In this document: positions 9,139 to 17,546 of the stretch, in pieces
Numbering within the stretch: position 1 is the stretch's first letter
How the letters are laid out: every line of letters begins with the position of its first letter
Assembly: GCA_964347765.1 (NCBI GenBank)
Contig: CAYGAG010000004.1
Location: 1-64,000 of the forward strand
Direction: 5' to 3'
DNA length: 64,000 nt
DNA from: CAYGAG01 sp964347765
GTDB taxonomy: Archaea; Thermoproteota; Bathyarchaeia; Bathyarchaeales; Bathycorpusculaceae
Translations under genes and position numbers: made by a program
Notes under the pieces: generated by a model
What the model was told of the DNA's origin: nothing
What the model saw: the letters and a program-made list of their open reading frames with translations, nothing else
The model's database searches: none

Positions 9139-9693
9139 GTGAATCAAGATAAGCTAGGCTTCGAAGCTAAAATACTTGCTGAGATTATTGTTTTCGCCGC
9201 GCTTTCAGCAGTACTGTACACGATACGCCCGTTCTCTCTTCCATATGGAGGCGCGGTAACTATTGGGAGCATGGTTCCTGTCTTGTGGTTGTCTCTCAGA
9301 AGAGGTTATCGCGTTGGCTTCGCTGCTGGAGCAATCTTTGGCCTTCTGGCGCTTCTCATCGATGTAATGCTACTTCCCTATTCCCCCATCACAAATCCTC
9401 TTCAGGTTGTCGTTGAGTATCCAATAGGTTTTGGAGTACTAGGCCTAGCAGGACTATTCCGCAGGAGATCGGTAGCCCTTTCGATAATTGGTGTAGGAGT
9501 CAGCGTTTTGACGAAGTTTCTCTTGCACTTTGGTGCCGGCATCGTATTCTGGGCCTACACTGTTCCCCAAGACTGGAATCCTGTTGCCTGGTCTGCTGTC
9601 TATAATGGAAGCTTCTTAATCCCAGAGTTTGTCATCAGTGCTATAATTGTGTACATATTGGTTAAGAGAAGAACTCTAGAATACGCATTGTAG
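9139..9693 (+). CDS. thiT: ThiT-type thiamine transporter (ECF S component)
   Basis: This 184-residue, highly hydrophobic protein has about six membrane helices. The segment SLPYGGAVTIGSMVPVLWL near residue 40 matches the ThiT/YuaJ pattern, in which residues of this region line the thiamine pocket. S components bind the vitamin outside and work with a shared EcfA/EcfT energising module, which is not in this window. GTG at 9139 is the start because it follows the riboswitch-embedded GGAGGG by seven bases. It leads a three-gene run with the KaiC-like and AIR-synthase-like genes, which may share TPP control. Confidence 0.93.
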   Translation: MNQDKLGFEAKILAEIIVFAALSAVLYTIRPFSLPYGGAVTIGSMVPVLWLSLRRGYRVGFAAGAIFGLLALLIDVMLLPYSPITNPLQVVVEYPIGFGVLGLAGLFRRRSVALSIIGVGVSVLTKFLLHFGAGIVFWAYTVPQDWNPVAWSAVYNGSFLIPEFVISAIIVYILVKRRTLEYAL

Positions 9694-9709
9694 GTCTGGA
9701 GAGACACAT

Positions 9710-10414
9710 TTGGCAAAACTCAGAACTGGAATAGAGGAATTGGACAAGTTAATAGGCGGAGGAATCGAATCTGGTTCGCGCAATATTCTTTATGGCATAC
9801 CAGGTACAGGAAAAACAGTTTTTGCTATGCAGTTTCTTTGGCAAGGCCTCAAGGAAGGAGAGACGGTCGCATTTGATGTTATGGACAAACCTTTTCCTCG
9901 CTTGAGAACCTACTTCAAGTCTTTTGGATGGGATATAGAGCCTTACGAGAAATCAGGTAAGTTCATTGCTATACAGGCTTTTCCACATTTTGAGCCTTAC
10001 CCAAAAGATCCTCGCGTATTGTACTTCGGCCTTGACGATTTTCAAGAGATGAAACGTATTGACAGGATGCTCTCTGAAAAGGAAGTAACGCGGTTCGCTG
10101 CTGGAGATTTCAGCGAACAACTGTTCTCCTTGTATGATCTCAAATATATGGATCCAGTTGAGGATTGGACTATTAATTGGTGTCATTTCGACAATATAGC
10201 GAATATCGACATTATGACCGCAGCCACACAAAAAGATGTGGCGACTCAACGGGCTACGGATCTCGACCTCAACAAGGCACACAACATCTTATACTTCCGC
10301 TTTAATGAGCAAGAGTGTAGAAGGGAAATGCGCATAGCAAAAATGGAGGGATCCTATCATCCTTTGGAATGGGTCCCTTTCAGAATAACAGGTAGCGGCA
10401 TCGAAATTCAATAG
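9710..10414 (+). CDS. KaiC/RadA-like RecA-superfamily ATPase
   Basis: This 234-residue single-domain protein opens with LRTGIEELDKLIGGG, the usual KaiC-like N-terminus, then the Walker A GIPGTGKT near residue 30. The rest resembles archaeal KaiC-like proteins of unknown role, but no clear Walker B acidic run or second domain is seen. The TTG start lies 16 bases after thiT. The tight spacing suggests it belongs to the TPP-controlled transcript. A link to thiamine use is inference only. Confidence 0.75.
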   Translation: MAKLRTGIEELDKLIGGGIESGSRNILYGIPGTGKTVFAMQFLWQGLKEGETVAFDVMDKPFPRLRTYFKSFGWDIEPYEKSGKFIAIQAFPHFEPYPKDPRVLYFGLDDFQEMKRIDRMLSEKEVTRFAAGDFSEQLFSLYDLKYMDPVEDWTINWCHFDNIANIDIMTAATQKDVATQRATDLDLNKAHNILYFRFNEQECRREMRIAKMEGSYHPLEWVPFRITGSGIEIQ

Positions 10415-10430
10415 AAATGGGTTCTTATAG

Positions 10431-11435
10431 ATGGGAAAGCTCTCGACAGAAGACCTTAAGAAACTACTTAAGTACGTCAAAAGGGATCCAAGACTCGTTG
10501 TTCCTCCTCTCCTAGGTTTCGATTCGGGAGTACATTTGATGGACGACAAATACATGGTCGTCTCCACAGATCCTTGTGTTGGAGTGCCACTAGAATGGTT
10601 TGGATGGCTGTTAGTCCATTATCCTGCCTCAGACACAGCCTTGTTCGGAGCAAAGCCAGAATTTTGTACCATGAATCTTCTTGCTCCACCATCCACAGGA
10701 AGCCAAGTCTTCTACAGCGTAATGAAGCAGGCTTGCGATGCAGCTGAAGAACTCGGCATAGCCGTTGTAACAGGCCACACAGGTACATACAGAGGGTTGT
10801 CAACTTTGGTTGGAACATGCGCGGTTTATGGCACAGTTGCTAAGGAGAAGCTGATTACTCCGGGTCAAGCTGAACCTGGGGATTTGATTGTGTGTGTTAA
10901 ACCTATCGGGCTAGAGATCGCTGTGAACTTTGCATTGACGCATAAAGCCTTGGCTGAAAGATTATTTGGAGTTGGTCAAACAGGAAGACTGGCCAGACTC
11001 GTAAAATTGCAGAGTTGTGTAAGAGAAGCATTGATACTTGCTGAAATGGTCGATGTTCATGCCATGCATGATGCTACTGAAGGAGGTCTAGCAGCAGCGT
11101 TAAACGAGATGGCTGAAGCATCTGAGGTTGGGTTCAAAATGAAGCTAGACAATCTTATGATTCCAGAGGAAGTTGAGAAGTTAAGAAAGAGTTTCCAACT
11201 ATCAGATCTACAAGTCTTGTCCATGTCCTCGACAGGCACGATTGTGGCTGCAGTTAGCCCTGGAGCTGAAGACAAGATCCAAGAAGTATTAGGCAAAGAA
11301 GATGTCAAGGCAACAATCCTAGGATGCTTCACGAAAAACCGGAACCGCATTCTGATCAAGAATGGGAAAGAGACCCCTTTTCCAAGAAAAACTGACGACC
11401 CGTATGAAAGAATTATGGAGCCAAGCGACTGTTGA
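10431..11435 (+). CDS. AIR-synthase / HypE-family protein
   Basis: This 334-residue protein has the two-domain PurM layout. STDPCVGVP and VTGHTGTY occupy the N-terminal ATP-binding half, and HDATEGGLAAALNEMAEAS begins the C-terminal half, much like HypE. The C-terminal Cys-containing tail by which HypE takes the carbamoyl group for [NiFe]-hydrogenase cyanide synthesis is absent, so it is not a standard HypE. ThiL, another member of this superfamily, phosphorylates thiamine monophosphate. The position after thiT makes a thiamine-related kinase worth considering, but the residues fit HypE-like AIR synthases better. Confidence 0.72.
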   Translation: MGKLSTEDLKKLLKYVKRDPRLVVPPLLGFDSGVHLMDDKYMVVSTDPCVGVPLEWFGWLLVHYPASDTALFGAKPEFCTMNLLAPPSTGSQVFYSVMKQACDAAEELGIAVVTGHTGTYRGLSTLVGTCAVYGTVAKEKLITPGQAEPGDLIVCVKPIGLEIAVNFALTHKALAERLFGVGQTGRLARLVKLQSCVREALILAEMVDVHAMHDATEGGLAAALNEMAEASEVGFKMKLDNLMIPEEVEKLRKSFQLSDLQVLSMSSTGTIVAAVSPGAEDKIQEVLGKEDVKATILGCFTKNRNRILIKNGKETPFPRKTDDPYERIMEPSDC

Positions 11436-11690
11436 TTCCGAGCAATCCTTCTGAGGAAAGCATGTGCTCATCGGGTTTCCTGGCGCAGATCCGATGTCAT
11501 TTTTCTAGTCTTCCTCACAGCTTCATGTCATAATCAACTGATACCAGTTAGACAGGCAATCGAAAGTATCCCACTATTGTTGCTTACAGAATCAGCCTAC
11601 TTGAAGTCTCTTGTTTCAACATGGGAAGGCATGAAGTGAAATCCGTCTTACTGTAAGCCGTTGTCTCTCTGCCTAGTGCGCCTTAGCCAG

Positions 11691-12581
11691 TCATCTCTTC
11701 AATTCCGATGTGACAAAATCCACAATCTTTTCGGCGATGTTCAATGTGTTGACCGATTGAAGCCCTTTCCATCCGGGCTGACTATTTACCTCAACGCAGA
11801 GTGGACCTCTGGAACTATCTAGGATGTCTACTCCGGCGATCTTGCAATTGGATAGATTTGCTGATTTGATGGCCATCTTCTTTAGTGTTCGATCAAGTTT
11901 CAAGAGAACAGGCTTAGCTCCTTGACTGTAATTCGTCTTCCAAGTATTCCCCATTCGTTTCATCGCAGCCACCACCTGATCTCCTATGACGAAAGCGCGA
12001 ATATCAGAGAAGCCGTGCGGAATGAATTCTTGAAGATGTATTACAGTGTGATGGAATGCAAGAGCTCTGAAGATTGTGGTGGCAACTTCCATGTCGTTTA
12101 TTCGTGTGGAGCCTATTCCTCTGGATCCGAAGAGGGGTTTGACAATAACATCTTCGCCTAATTCATGAAAGACTTTTAACGCTTCAACAGCACTCTCTGT
12201 TGCCGCAGTGCGAGGGACAGGTATGTCATTCTCCTCCAAGATTGACAGAAGACTATACTTGTCCGCGCATTGCTCAATGGCTTCAGGCGGGTTGACAACA
12301 TATAGACCTAGACGCTCAAGTCGACGTAGCATGTTCATTCGGAAGATTATCTCTTCCAGAGAACCACGTCCAATAGGGCGGACAACCATAGCATCTAGTT
12401 CGTCGAAAATTCGGATGTTTCGAACGTTGAAATATGGTTTGTAGGCCACTCGAGCGACCAGTTCGGAGAAATTGAAGCAAACACACGGAACATGATGTCT
12501 GCGCAATGCGTCTTGAAGCTGGGTTGAACTCCAAGAATTTCTGTTCCGCGTTAAGATTCCTATCCTCAAAAAATGAACCAC
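11691..12581 (-). CDS. RimK-family ATP-grasp ligase (MptN/CofF-like)
   Basis: This 296-residue protein has the RimK/ATP-grasp order: an N-terminal pre-ATP-grasp domain, CADKYSLLSIL near residue 107, the ATP-lysine region VIVKPLFGSRGIGS near residue 150, and the metal-binding CVEVNSQPGWKGLQ near the end. Relatives add glutamate to ribosomal S6, coenzyme F420 or tetrahydromethanopterin. Fwd and Mch genes nearby show a tetrahydromethanopterin-type cofactor is used, which favours a MptN-like tail-glutamylating role. Specificity cannot be read from the sequence. Confidence 0.78.
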   Translation of the reverse strand: MVHFLRIGILTRNRNSWSSTQLQDALRRHHVPCVCFNFSELVARVAYKPYFNVRNIRIFDELDAMVVRPIGRGSLEEIIFRMNMLRRLERLGLYVVNPPEAIEQCADKYSLLSILEENDIPVPRTAATESAVEALKVFHELGEDVIVKPLFGSRGIGSTRINDMEVATTIFRALAFHHTVIHLQEFIPHGFSDIRAFVIGDQVVAAMKRMGNTWKTNYSQGAKPVLLKLDRTLKKMAIKSANLSNCKIAGVDILDSSRGPLCVEVNSQPGWKGLQSVNTLNIAEKIVDFVTSELKR

Positions 12582-12627
12582 CCAGGCTAGGAAAGATGCT
12601 CGCGGACTATATTCTTAAAGCTTCTGT

Positions 12628-13557
12628 CTAGACGACACGGATATACGGTATCAACTGCTCCGCAATCTCCATTTGAGAGGAAAGGTCCAGATGTAGATAG
12701 GCGCCTTGAACATTGAAGTATGGCGGTCCTTTCCGTGAGAACAGAGTTATAATCTTGCCGTCATGGTTGATTTTGAAGCCACTCGGACATGGTTCATGAC
12801 CCCTTATGAAAAGGCTCACATTGAGCATACTCAATACTTCGGCTGTTATGTCCTCGCCAAATAGTCTCCCAGCTCCCCTCGGAGACAAACTTGTTCCCTT
12901 ATTTATTTCGACTGGATCGCTCCATAGCATTTCTTCAAGCATCGTTTCTTCCGGGTGTCTTGTGTGGGCGAACGCAAGGTCTTCCAGTGTTTTTGCTCCT
13001 TGTGGCAGACCTCCATGGATTATGAGGTAACGTTCCTTGACCAAAACTGCATTATAGAGATGTTGGAACAGCTTCTGGATTTTGTGATAGATGTCCTTCC
13101 ATTTCCTCCCGAATCTCACGCGCAACTGCGTAGGAAGGTCATGAGGATAGGCAAGGAGGTCTTCGGGACCTTCATGATTTCCCCGCATCAGGATGACTTG
13201 TTTTGGATATAGCAGTTTCAACCTGAGAACGACGTGATAGACTTCAACGGAGTGAGCTCCACGATCGCCATAGTCACCCAGAAATATCAGGAACGTCTTG
13301 CGTCTTCGGGTTGCTATTCGAAGAAAATCTGTGTCTTTCAAGATCTTCATCAAACTTTCTAAGTGTCCATGTATGTCGCTAACTATCACTGCTTCCCCTT
13401 CATGTTCAAGTTTGATGAGCCTGCCGATAACATTCAGATCTCCGACTTGTCCATCTTCTTCAGCGAGTAAGTGTACAGCTTCTTCAATAAGTTGCATGAA
13501 CTCCCTAAATTCGATGTCTTGAGCTTCCTTAATCATCTGAGGAAGATCAATTCCCAT
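12628..13557 (-). CDS. PPP-family serine/threonine phosphatase
   Basis: This 309-residue metallophosphoesterase shows the three PPP signatures in order: VSDIHGHLESL (GDxHG type) near residue 59, FLGDYGDRGAHS near residue 90, and LMRGNHEGPED near residue 121. IIHGGLP near residue 175 and FIRGHEP near residue 250 supply the later metal histidines. It should use two metal ions to remove phosphate from protein Ser/Thr. The N-terminal 50 residues are helical and specific to this protein. Only three bases separate it from the coiled-coil gene upstream, so the two probably form one transcript and may act together. Confidence 0.87.
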   Translation of the reverse strand: MGIDLPQMIKEAQDIEFREFMQLIEEAVHLLAEEDGQVGDLNVIGRLIKLEHEGEAVIVSDIHGHLESLMKILKDTDFLRIATRRRKTFLIFLGDYGDRGAHSVEVYHVVLRLKLLYPKQVILMRGNHEGPEDLLAYPHDLPTQLRVRFGRKWKDIYHKIQKLFQHLYNAVLVKERYLIIHGGLPQGAKTLEDLAFAHTRHPEETMLEEMLWSDPVEINKGTSLSPRGAGRLFGEDITAEVLSMLNVSLFIRGHEPCPSGFKINHDGKIITLFSRKGPPYFNVQGAYLHLDLSSQMEIAEQLIPYIRVV

Positions 13558-13559
13558 AA

Positions 13560-14810
13560 TTACACCCTGGGCTCAACATGAACTCCTCTTCCTAGGAACT
13601 CAAGCACATTCTTTTCTATCTTGCCCTTGTCTTCCTTAATTTCATTCAAGGTCCCTTTTAGATTTTGTTCGATTGTGGTTTTTTCCAGCTCAACCCTTTT
13701 CCTCTTCTTCTTCAGCCTTCCGACAGTGTCTCTGAGTTCAGCCAAACCTTTCTTGGCCTTGACTGTCTCGGACGAAGTCAGAAGCTGCTCCCTCTTGGCA
13801 ATGGCTCTACGACATTCTTTATGAAGAGAAACTAGAGAGTCGCCGTTAAGAATGCTGTGAATGTTTTCCTTCGCCTTTCGCGCTCTGCTACTCTTCAGTT
13901 TAACCTTGCCTTGAGATAAGGCTTTTTCAAGTTTCTTGAGAATCTCCCTCAATCTTGGATAATCAGCCTCTTCTGTCGCCAAAGCCCTGAGCGGGTCCTC
14001 AATATAATCATTGAGTTTCCTCAACTCCTCAGGAGTCAGGCCAGCTTCACGTTGAACAAGTCTCTCATACTTTACGAATGGTTTTCGAAGATGCCGCAGA
14101 CTGTATTGGGCTCTTCTTCTCAACTTCTTTATGTCTTCTTGGACTCCTTCCATCTCAGATAGGCTTTGTTTGTTCTTCAGGTCCACGATTTGTTGTTGGA
14201 TTTCAGCTATCTGCTTCTCAAGTGAATTCTCTCTAATCGTGGCTTTCTCCATCTTGATTCTTACGTCGGTCAGCTGGCTTTCCAAGACTAGAAGTCTCTC
14301 GATTAACTGAAAGGTATCCTCTAAGATCTTAGTCTTCACATATTCTTTTTCCATGAAGCTGTGGATAGTTTTTACAGTTTCTTTCGCACGTTCAAAGATC
14401 CCTTGAAATTTTCTTCGATCAAGAATGAAGAAAGGAGATATCTTCGGAAACCAGTTTCTTACGTCTACCTCCGTAGCTATGAAAGCGTTCTGGGTTTCTT
14501 GCAAGAAATCGTGAAGACTATTGTAGGAGACTTCGCTTGGATCTTTGATTTTTCTGACCCGCTTCAGATACAATCGGGCCAACTTATTCAACGCTCTGGC
14601 CCTACCGTAGGTTTTCATATTCCTTTTCTCGATCTCCTTTTTGCTGTTCTCCAACAACATCTCACAAACGTCCTCAAGATTATCAAGCTCCTTTCGCATC
14701 TCATTTAGCATTCTCTTCGCTTTTTCATGAATTGGAACGAATACGGAGTTAGTCTCCTTCTCAAGCCAGAGTCTTATTTCTGTTGAAGGTACTGTAGGAG
14801 TTTCCGACAA
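13560..14810 (-). CDS. Long coiled-coil protein of unknown function
   Basis: The protein is predicted from TTG at 14810 (416 residues). It is almost entirely alpha-helical and charged, with long heptad stretches such as ENSLEKQIAEIQQQIVDLKN in its middle. The frame is open further upstream, but that part is hydrophobic-irregular and crosses the likely promoter (AAATAAATATCG at about 14838-14849). The TTG lies some 30 bases after that box. No catalytic motif was seen. It shares a transcript with the PPP phosphatase. A cytoskeletal, chromosome or scaffold role is possible but not shown. Confidence 0.65.
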   Translation of the reverse strand: MSETPTVPSTEIRLWLEKETNSVFVPIHEKAKRMLNEMRKELDNLEDVCEMLLENSKKEIEKRNMKTYGRARALNKLARLYLKRVRKIKDPSEVSYNSLHDFLQETQNAFIATEVDVRNWFPKISPFFILDRRKFQGIFERAKETVKTIHSFMEKEYVKTKILEDTFQLIERLLVLESQLTDVRIKMEKATIRENSLEKQIAEIQQQIVDLKNKQSLSEMEGVQEDIKKLRRRAQYSLRHLRKPFVKYERLVQREAGLTPEELRKLNDYIEDPLRALATEEADYPRLREILKKLEKALSQGKVKLKSSRARKAKENIHSILNGDSLVSLHKECRRAIAKREQLLTSSETVKAKKGLAELRDTVGRLKKKRKRVELEKTTIEQNLKGTLNEIKEDKGKIEKNVLEFLGRGVHVEPRV

Positions 14811-14892
14811 AGGATTTCCCGAATGAATTATACACGGGCGATATTTATTTTTCAAGCTTTGAGTGCAAAGCATACTCGCAGTTAGGTAGAAA

Positions 14893-14902
14893 CTTATATA
14901 TG
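14893..14902 (+). promoter_or_regulatory. TATA-like box for the ECF S-component gene
   Basis: CTTATATATG lies about 40 bases before the ATG of the next gene, and GGGAG stands six bases before that ATG. The region is shared with the divergent coiled-coil gene. Confidence 0.6.
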
Positions 14903-14939
14903 AGTAGGGTGCAAACGCAAAGCTCAAAGGGAGAGAAAC

Positions 14940-15578
14940 ATGTACACATCTGAGAAGTCTAGGAAAATCACTTTTACAGCCCTTATGGCAACTCTGGGGA
15001 ATGTCATGTTCGTCGCGTCCCAGACAGTTCTCAAGACGACCCAGATTGCTCTTGACCTTTCTCACATTGGCACCCTAATCGCTGCAGTGTATGGCGGCCC
15101 ATGGATGGGATTCATAGCCGGTCTACTTGTGGGCATAGGGCCAGGTCTGTACTTCGGATATCTTGGAGGAAGCTTGGGCTTGCTTGGTTTGGTAGGCTTG
15201 CCGATCGGGAAGGCGTTGACGGGATTGACCGTTGGTTATCTGGCCAGAGCCTTGCAAGTCAATACGGCCGAGCACTCATCTTGGAAGATTGTTGCTGCGA
15301 CACTGATCGGATATGTGCCAGAATCCATATTCACTCTGTTCTACTTTGAGGGCCTCGTGGCAGTCTTGCTTCCAGACGTAGCAGCCCTCTTCGCATCGAT
15401 CTTCGGTTCCTTACATGTGCTTGTTCTTTCAATACTGACAAAAGCATGGGTGGAGCTTGCCCTACTAGGCGTCTTCATGGCTGCACTTGTTGGAAACCAA
15501 GGCTTCAGTGATTTTGTGAACAGAATATTCACGGCTCCATACATGTCTACGAAAGTCAAAGCCTCCGGATCAGATTGA
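14940..15578 (+). CDS. ECF transporter S component (vitamin uptake, substrate unknown)
   Basis: This 212-residue, strongly hydrophobic protein has about five to six helices and the glycine-rich pattern GGPWMGFIAGLLVGIGPGLY that is typical of S components of energy-coupling-factor transporters. After a short polar start the first helix reads FTALMATLGNVMFVA. The ATG has a Shine-Dalgarno GGGAG six bases upstream. The substrate cannot be told; no riboswitch precedes it and no biosynthesis genes adjoin. It would need the EcfA/EcfT module encoded elsewhere. Confidence 0.75.
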   Translation: MYTSEKSRKITFTALMATLGNVMFVASQTVLKTTQIALDLSHIGTLIAAVYGGPWMGFIAGLLVGIGPGLYFGYLGGSLGLLGLVGLPIGKALTGLTVGYLARALQVNTAEHSSWKIVAATLIGYVPESIFTLFYFEGLVAVLLPDVAALFASIFGSLHVLVLSILTKAWVELALLGVFMAALVGNQGFSDFVNRIFTAPYMSTKVKASGSD

Positions 15579-15740
15579 AGACGTGCACTATGGCTCTACG
15601 AGTAATATGTAGACTGGGACGATCCCTTTTGAGACCTTGGTTCTCTGTTAGCGATGTCTGAGGTCGTCTGCTAGAGTGGGATTTCGATTGCTATATATGT
15701 CTTGACTTAAACAAGCTGGGTGATTCTGAGAGCGTTTACT

Positions 15741-16703
15741 CTAGATGCTGAATGATTCTTTTAACGCTTCGACGTTGATGTCTCCCGCCTTGAATGTGTG
15801 ACCGGTTTTCAGGTTGCTTATTGTGAGCATGGCTGGAGCGAAGAGGTTTGGATCTATCTTGTAGAAGTCGTAATTCGCTTCTTTGAAGATCGCTATGAAA
15901 GGTTTTCCATAGGCTTTGGAGGCACTTGAGGGAGCTTCGCTGAGTATTCGCCTCAGTTCGTCTTCATCATCATATTCTACTGCGTAGTAGGCCGTTCCTC
16001 CATAGAGGATTGCATCATTGGTTCTCGCCATAGCTTGTGTGAATGCGGGATGGACTGGAGAGATTGGGGCACATCCCCAAGCGTACAGGATTTTCTTAGG
16101 GTCCAAGCCGAGCTTGCTCAGTTTATGAATTCCGGTTTCAACTATTCTGCCTGAGATCTGCGTTGTTCCTGCAACACTAGCTGTAGGAGTAAGGACGATC
16201 GCCAAGTCTTGGATGGAAACTTTGCACTCTTTCGCGAAATATTCTATGCTCTTTGCCGGAGGATGCCTGTCGGTCTCCAAAACGACTATCGCCTTTTCGA
16301 ACTCATCTCTATACTGGATCTCCCTGTAGATTTCCCTTGGTTTTAGAGCTAATGCTCTGCCTGGTCCTGAACCAATGGCAAAGTAGTCTCCTTCTTTTAT
16401 CTGCCAGCCTGCAAATTGGGAGCCTAGAGTTGCAACGACAGGATGGTCTGAGTACACGAATATTGAGAGAAGATCGATGTCACCGTATTTCTTGAACGTT
16501 ACCTTTGCTGTTCCGCATCCTCCCATACATATCTCTGTTATGATTTTTCCGGCTTGGAAACCGCCTTTCGCCCGAACACCTGCATCCACCAGTGTTGCGC
16601 CAGAAGTCGTTCTCTCAACCACAACTCCGTAGAAACTTGATCTTTCAGTTAGAATCTTCAAGAGTCTCCAAGCCAATCGATTTACGCTTACTTGTTTCCT
16701 CAA
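15741..16703 (-). CDS. mch: Methenyltetrahydromethanopterin cyclohydrolase
   Basis: This 320-residue protein matches Mch along its length: SVNRLAWRLLKIL at the start, CMGGCGTAKVTF near residue 58, GSGPGRAL near residue 112, and YAWGCAPISPVHP near residue 207. It interconverts formyl- and methenyl-tetrahydromethanopterin in the C1 branch between formylmethanofuran and methylene-H4MPT. The TTG start has GAGG seven bases upstream. It is the last gene of the fwdDBAC-mch run, so CO2 reduction and the cyclohydrolase step are expressed together. Confidence 0.94.
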   Translation of the reverse strand: MRKQVSVNRLAWRLLKILTERSSFYGVVVERTTSGATLVDAGVRAKGGFQAGKIITEICMGGCGTAKVTFKKYGDIDLLSIFVYSDHPVVATLGSQFAGWQIKEGDYFAIGSGPGRALALKPREIYREIQYRDEFEKAIVVLETDRHPPAKSIEYFAKECKVSIQDLAIVLTPTASVAGTTQISGRIVETGIHKLSKLGLDPKKILYAWGCAPISPVHPAFTQAMARTNDAILYGGTAYYAVEYDDEDELRRILSEAPSSASKAYGKPFIAIFKEANYDFYKIDPNLFAPAMLTISNLKTGHTFKAGDINVEALKESFSI

Positions 16704-16721
16704 GATCAGTCCTCTGGCTCT

Positions 16722-17546
16722 CTATAGAAATCTCTCATATTGGTTGAGATGAGGGTTCTTCTCTTTGCAAACGTAGATTTTACCCTGACCATTTTCTGTT
16801 AGGTCCCCAAGGAAGACGTAGAAGGGACCTTCAGCTACTTCTCTCTCCTCGATTTTAACCTTGTTCTTGAGCCTGTCAATCGTAAAAGTCGGAAGAAGTG
16901 ATTCTAAAGAGCCACCTACAACTATCTTGCCACGGGTCATACAGGCCCCCACTCTGTCTCCGCAGTTCTTTTGGACATAGATTGTTCCCTTCTGCATCCT
17001 ATAACCCGTGAATTGGCCTGAGTTTCCATAAATCTTGATGAGGCCTCTCTTCATGTAGGCCCCAGGCTCGTCTCCTACATTTCCATGAACGATGACCTTG
17101 CCTCCTTGCATACCTTGCTCACTGCCTCGGTATGGAGCTCCCAAATAGTTCCCTGCATTTCTACTGATCTCAATTGCTCCTCCCTTCATCATAGAACCAG
17201 CCCATCCGCCAACGTTACCGTCAACAACTATTTTTCCATCCCGCATCTCTTCGCCTAGATGCATTCCCACATCTCCACAGATCGTTATCAGACCTTGACT
17301 CATCTTCGCCCCTATTCTCCTTACCTTGATCAAATCCCCGCGGATTGATATGACTGTCTCCTCGCTTTGGTTTTTTTCTTCAGTTTCCTCAATCTTAAAG
17401 AGCTCTCCCAGCTTTCGGGGCTTGTTTCCTTCCCAGACTTCTAGTCCTCCGATCTCGTCGCAGGACTTGCCTTGAAAAATGTCTGGGTTTATGCATTCAG
17501 CTGTTGTGGGGTATCGGAACTCCTTTCTCGGATAGAGATTTATCAT
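16722..17546 (-). CDS. fwdC: Formylmethanofuran dehydrogenase subunit C
   Basis: This 274-residue protein is dominated by GXGXG-type beta-helix repeats, visible as recurring G..G..M..G.I...GN turns between residues 85 and 210 (for example NVGGWAGSMMKGGAIEISRN). The family is shared by FwdC/FmdC and the alpha domain of glutamate synthase; the neighbours fix it as FwdC. It is the structural subunit of the tungsten or molybdenum enzyme that reduces CO2 and attaches formate to methanofuran. Its ATG overlaps the TAA of fwdA by one base. Confidence 0.94.
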   Translation of the reverse strand: MINLYPRKEFRYPTTAECINPDIFQGKSCDEIGGLEVWEGNKPRKLGELFKIEETEEKNQSEETVISIRGDLIKVRRIGAKMSQGLITICGDVGMHLGEEMRDGKIVVDGNVGGWAGSMMKGGAIEISRNAGNYLGAPYRGSEQGMQGGKVIVHGNVGDEPGAYMKRGLIKIYGNSGQFTGYRMQKGTIYVQKNCGDRVGACMTRGKIVVGGSLESLLPTFTIDRLKNKVKIEEREVAEGPFYVFLGDLTENGQGKIYVCKEKNPHLNQYERFL

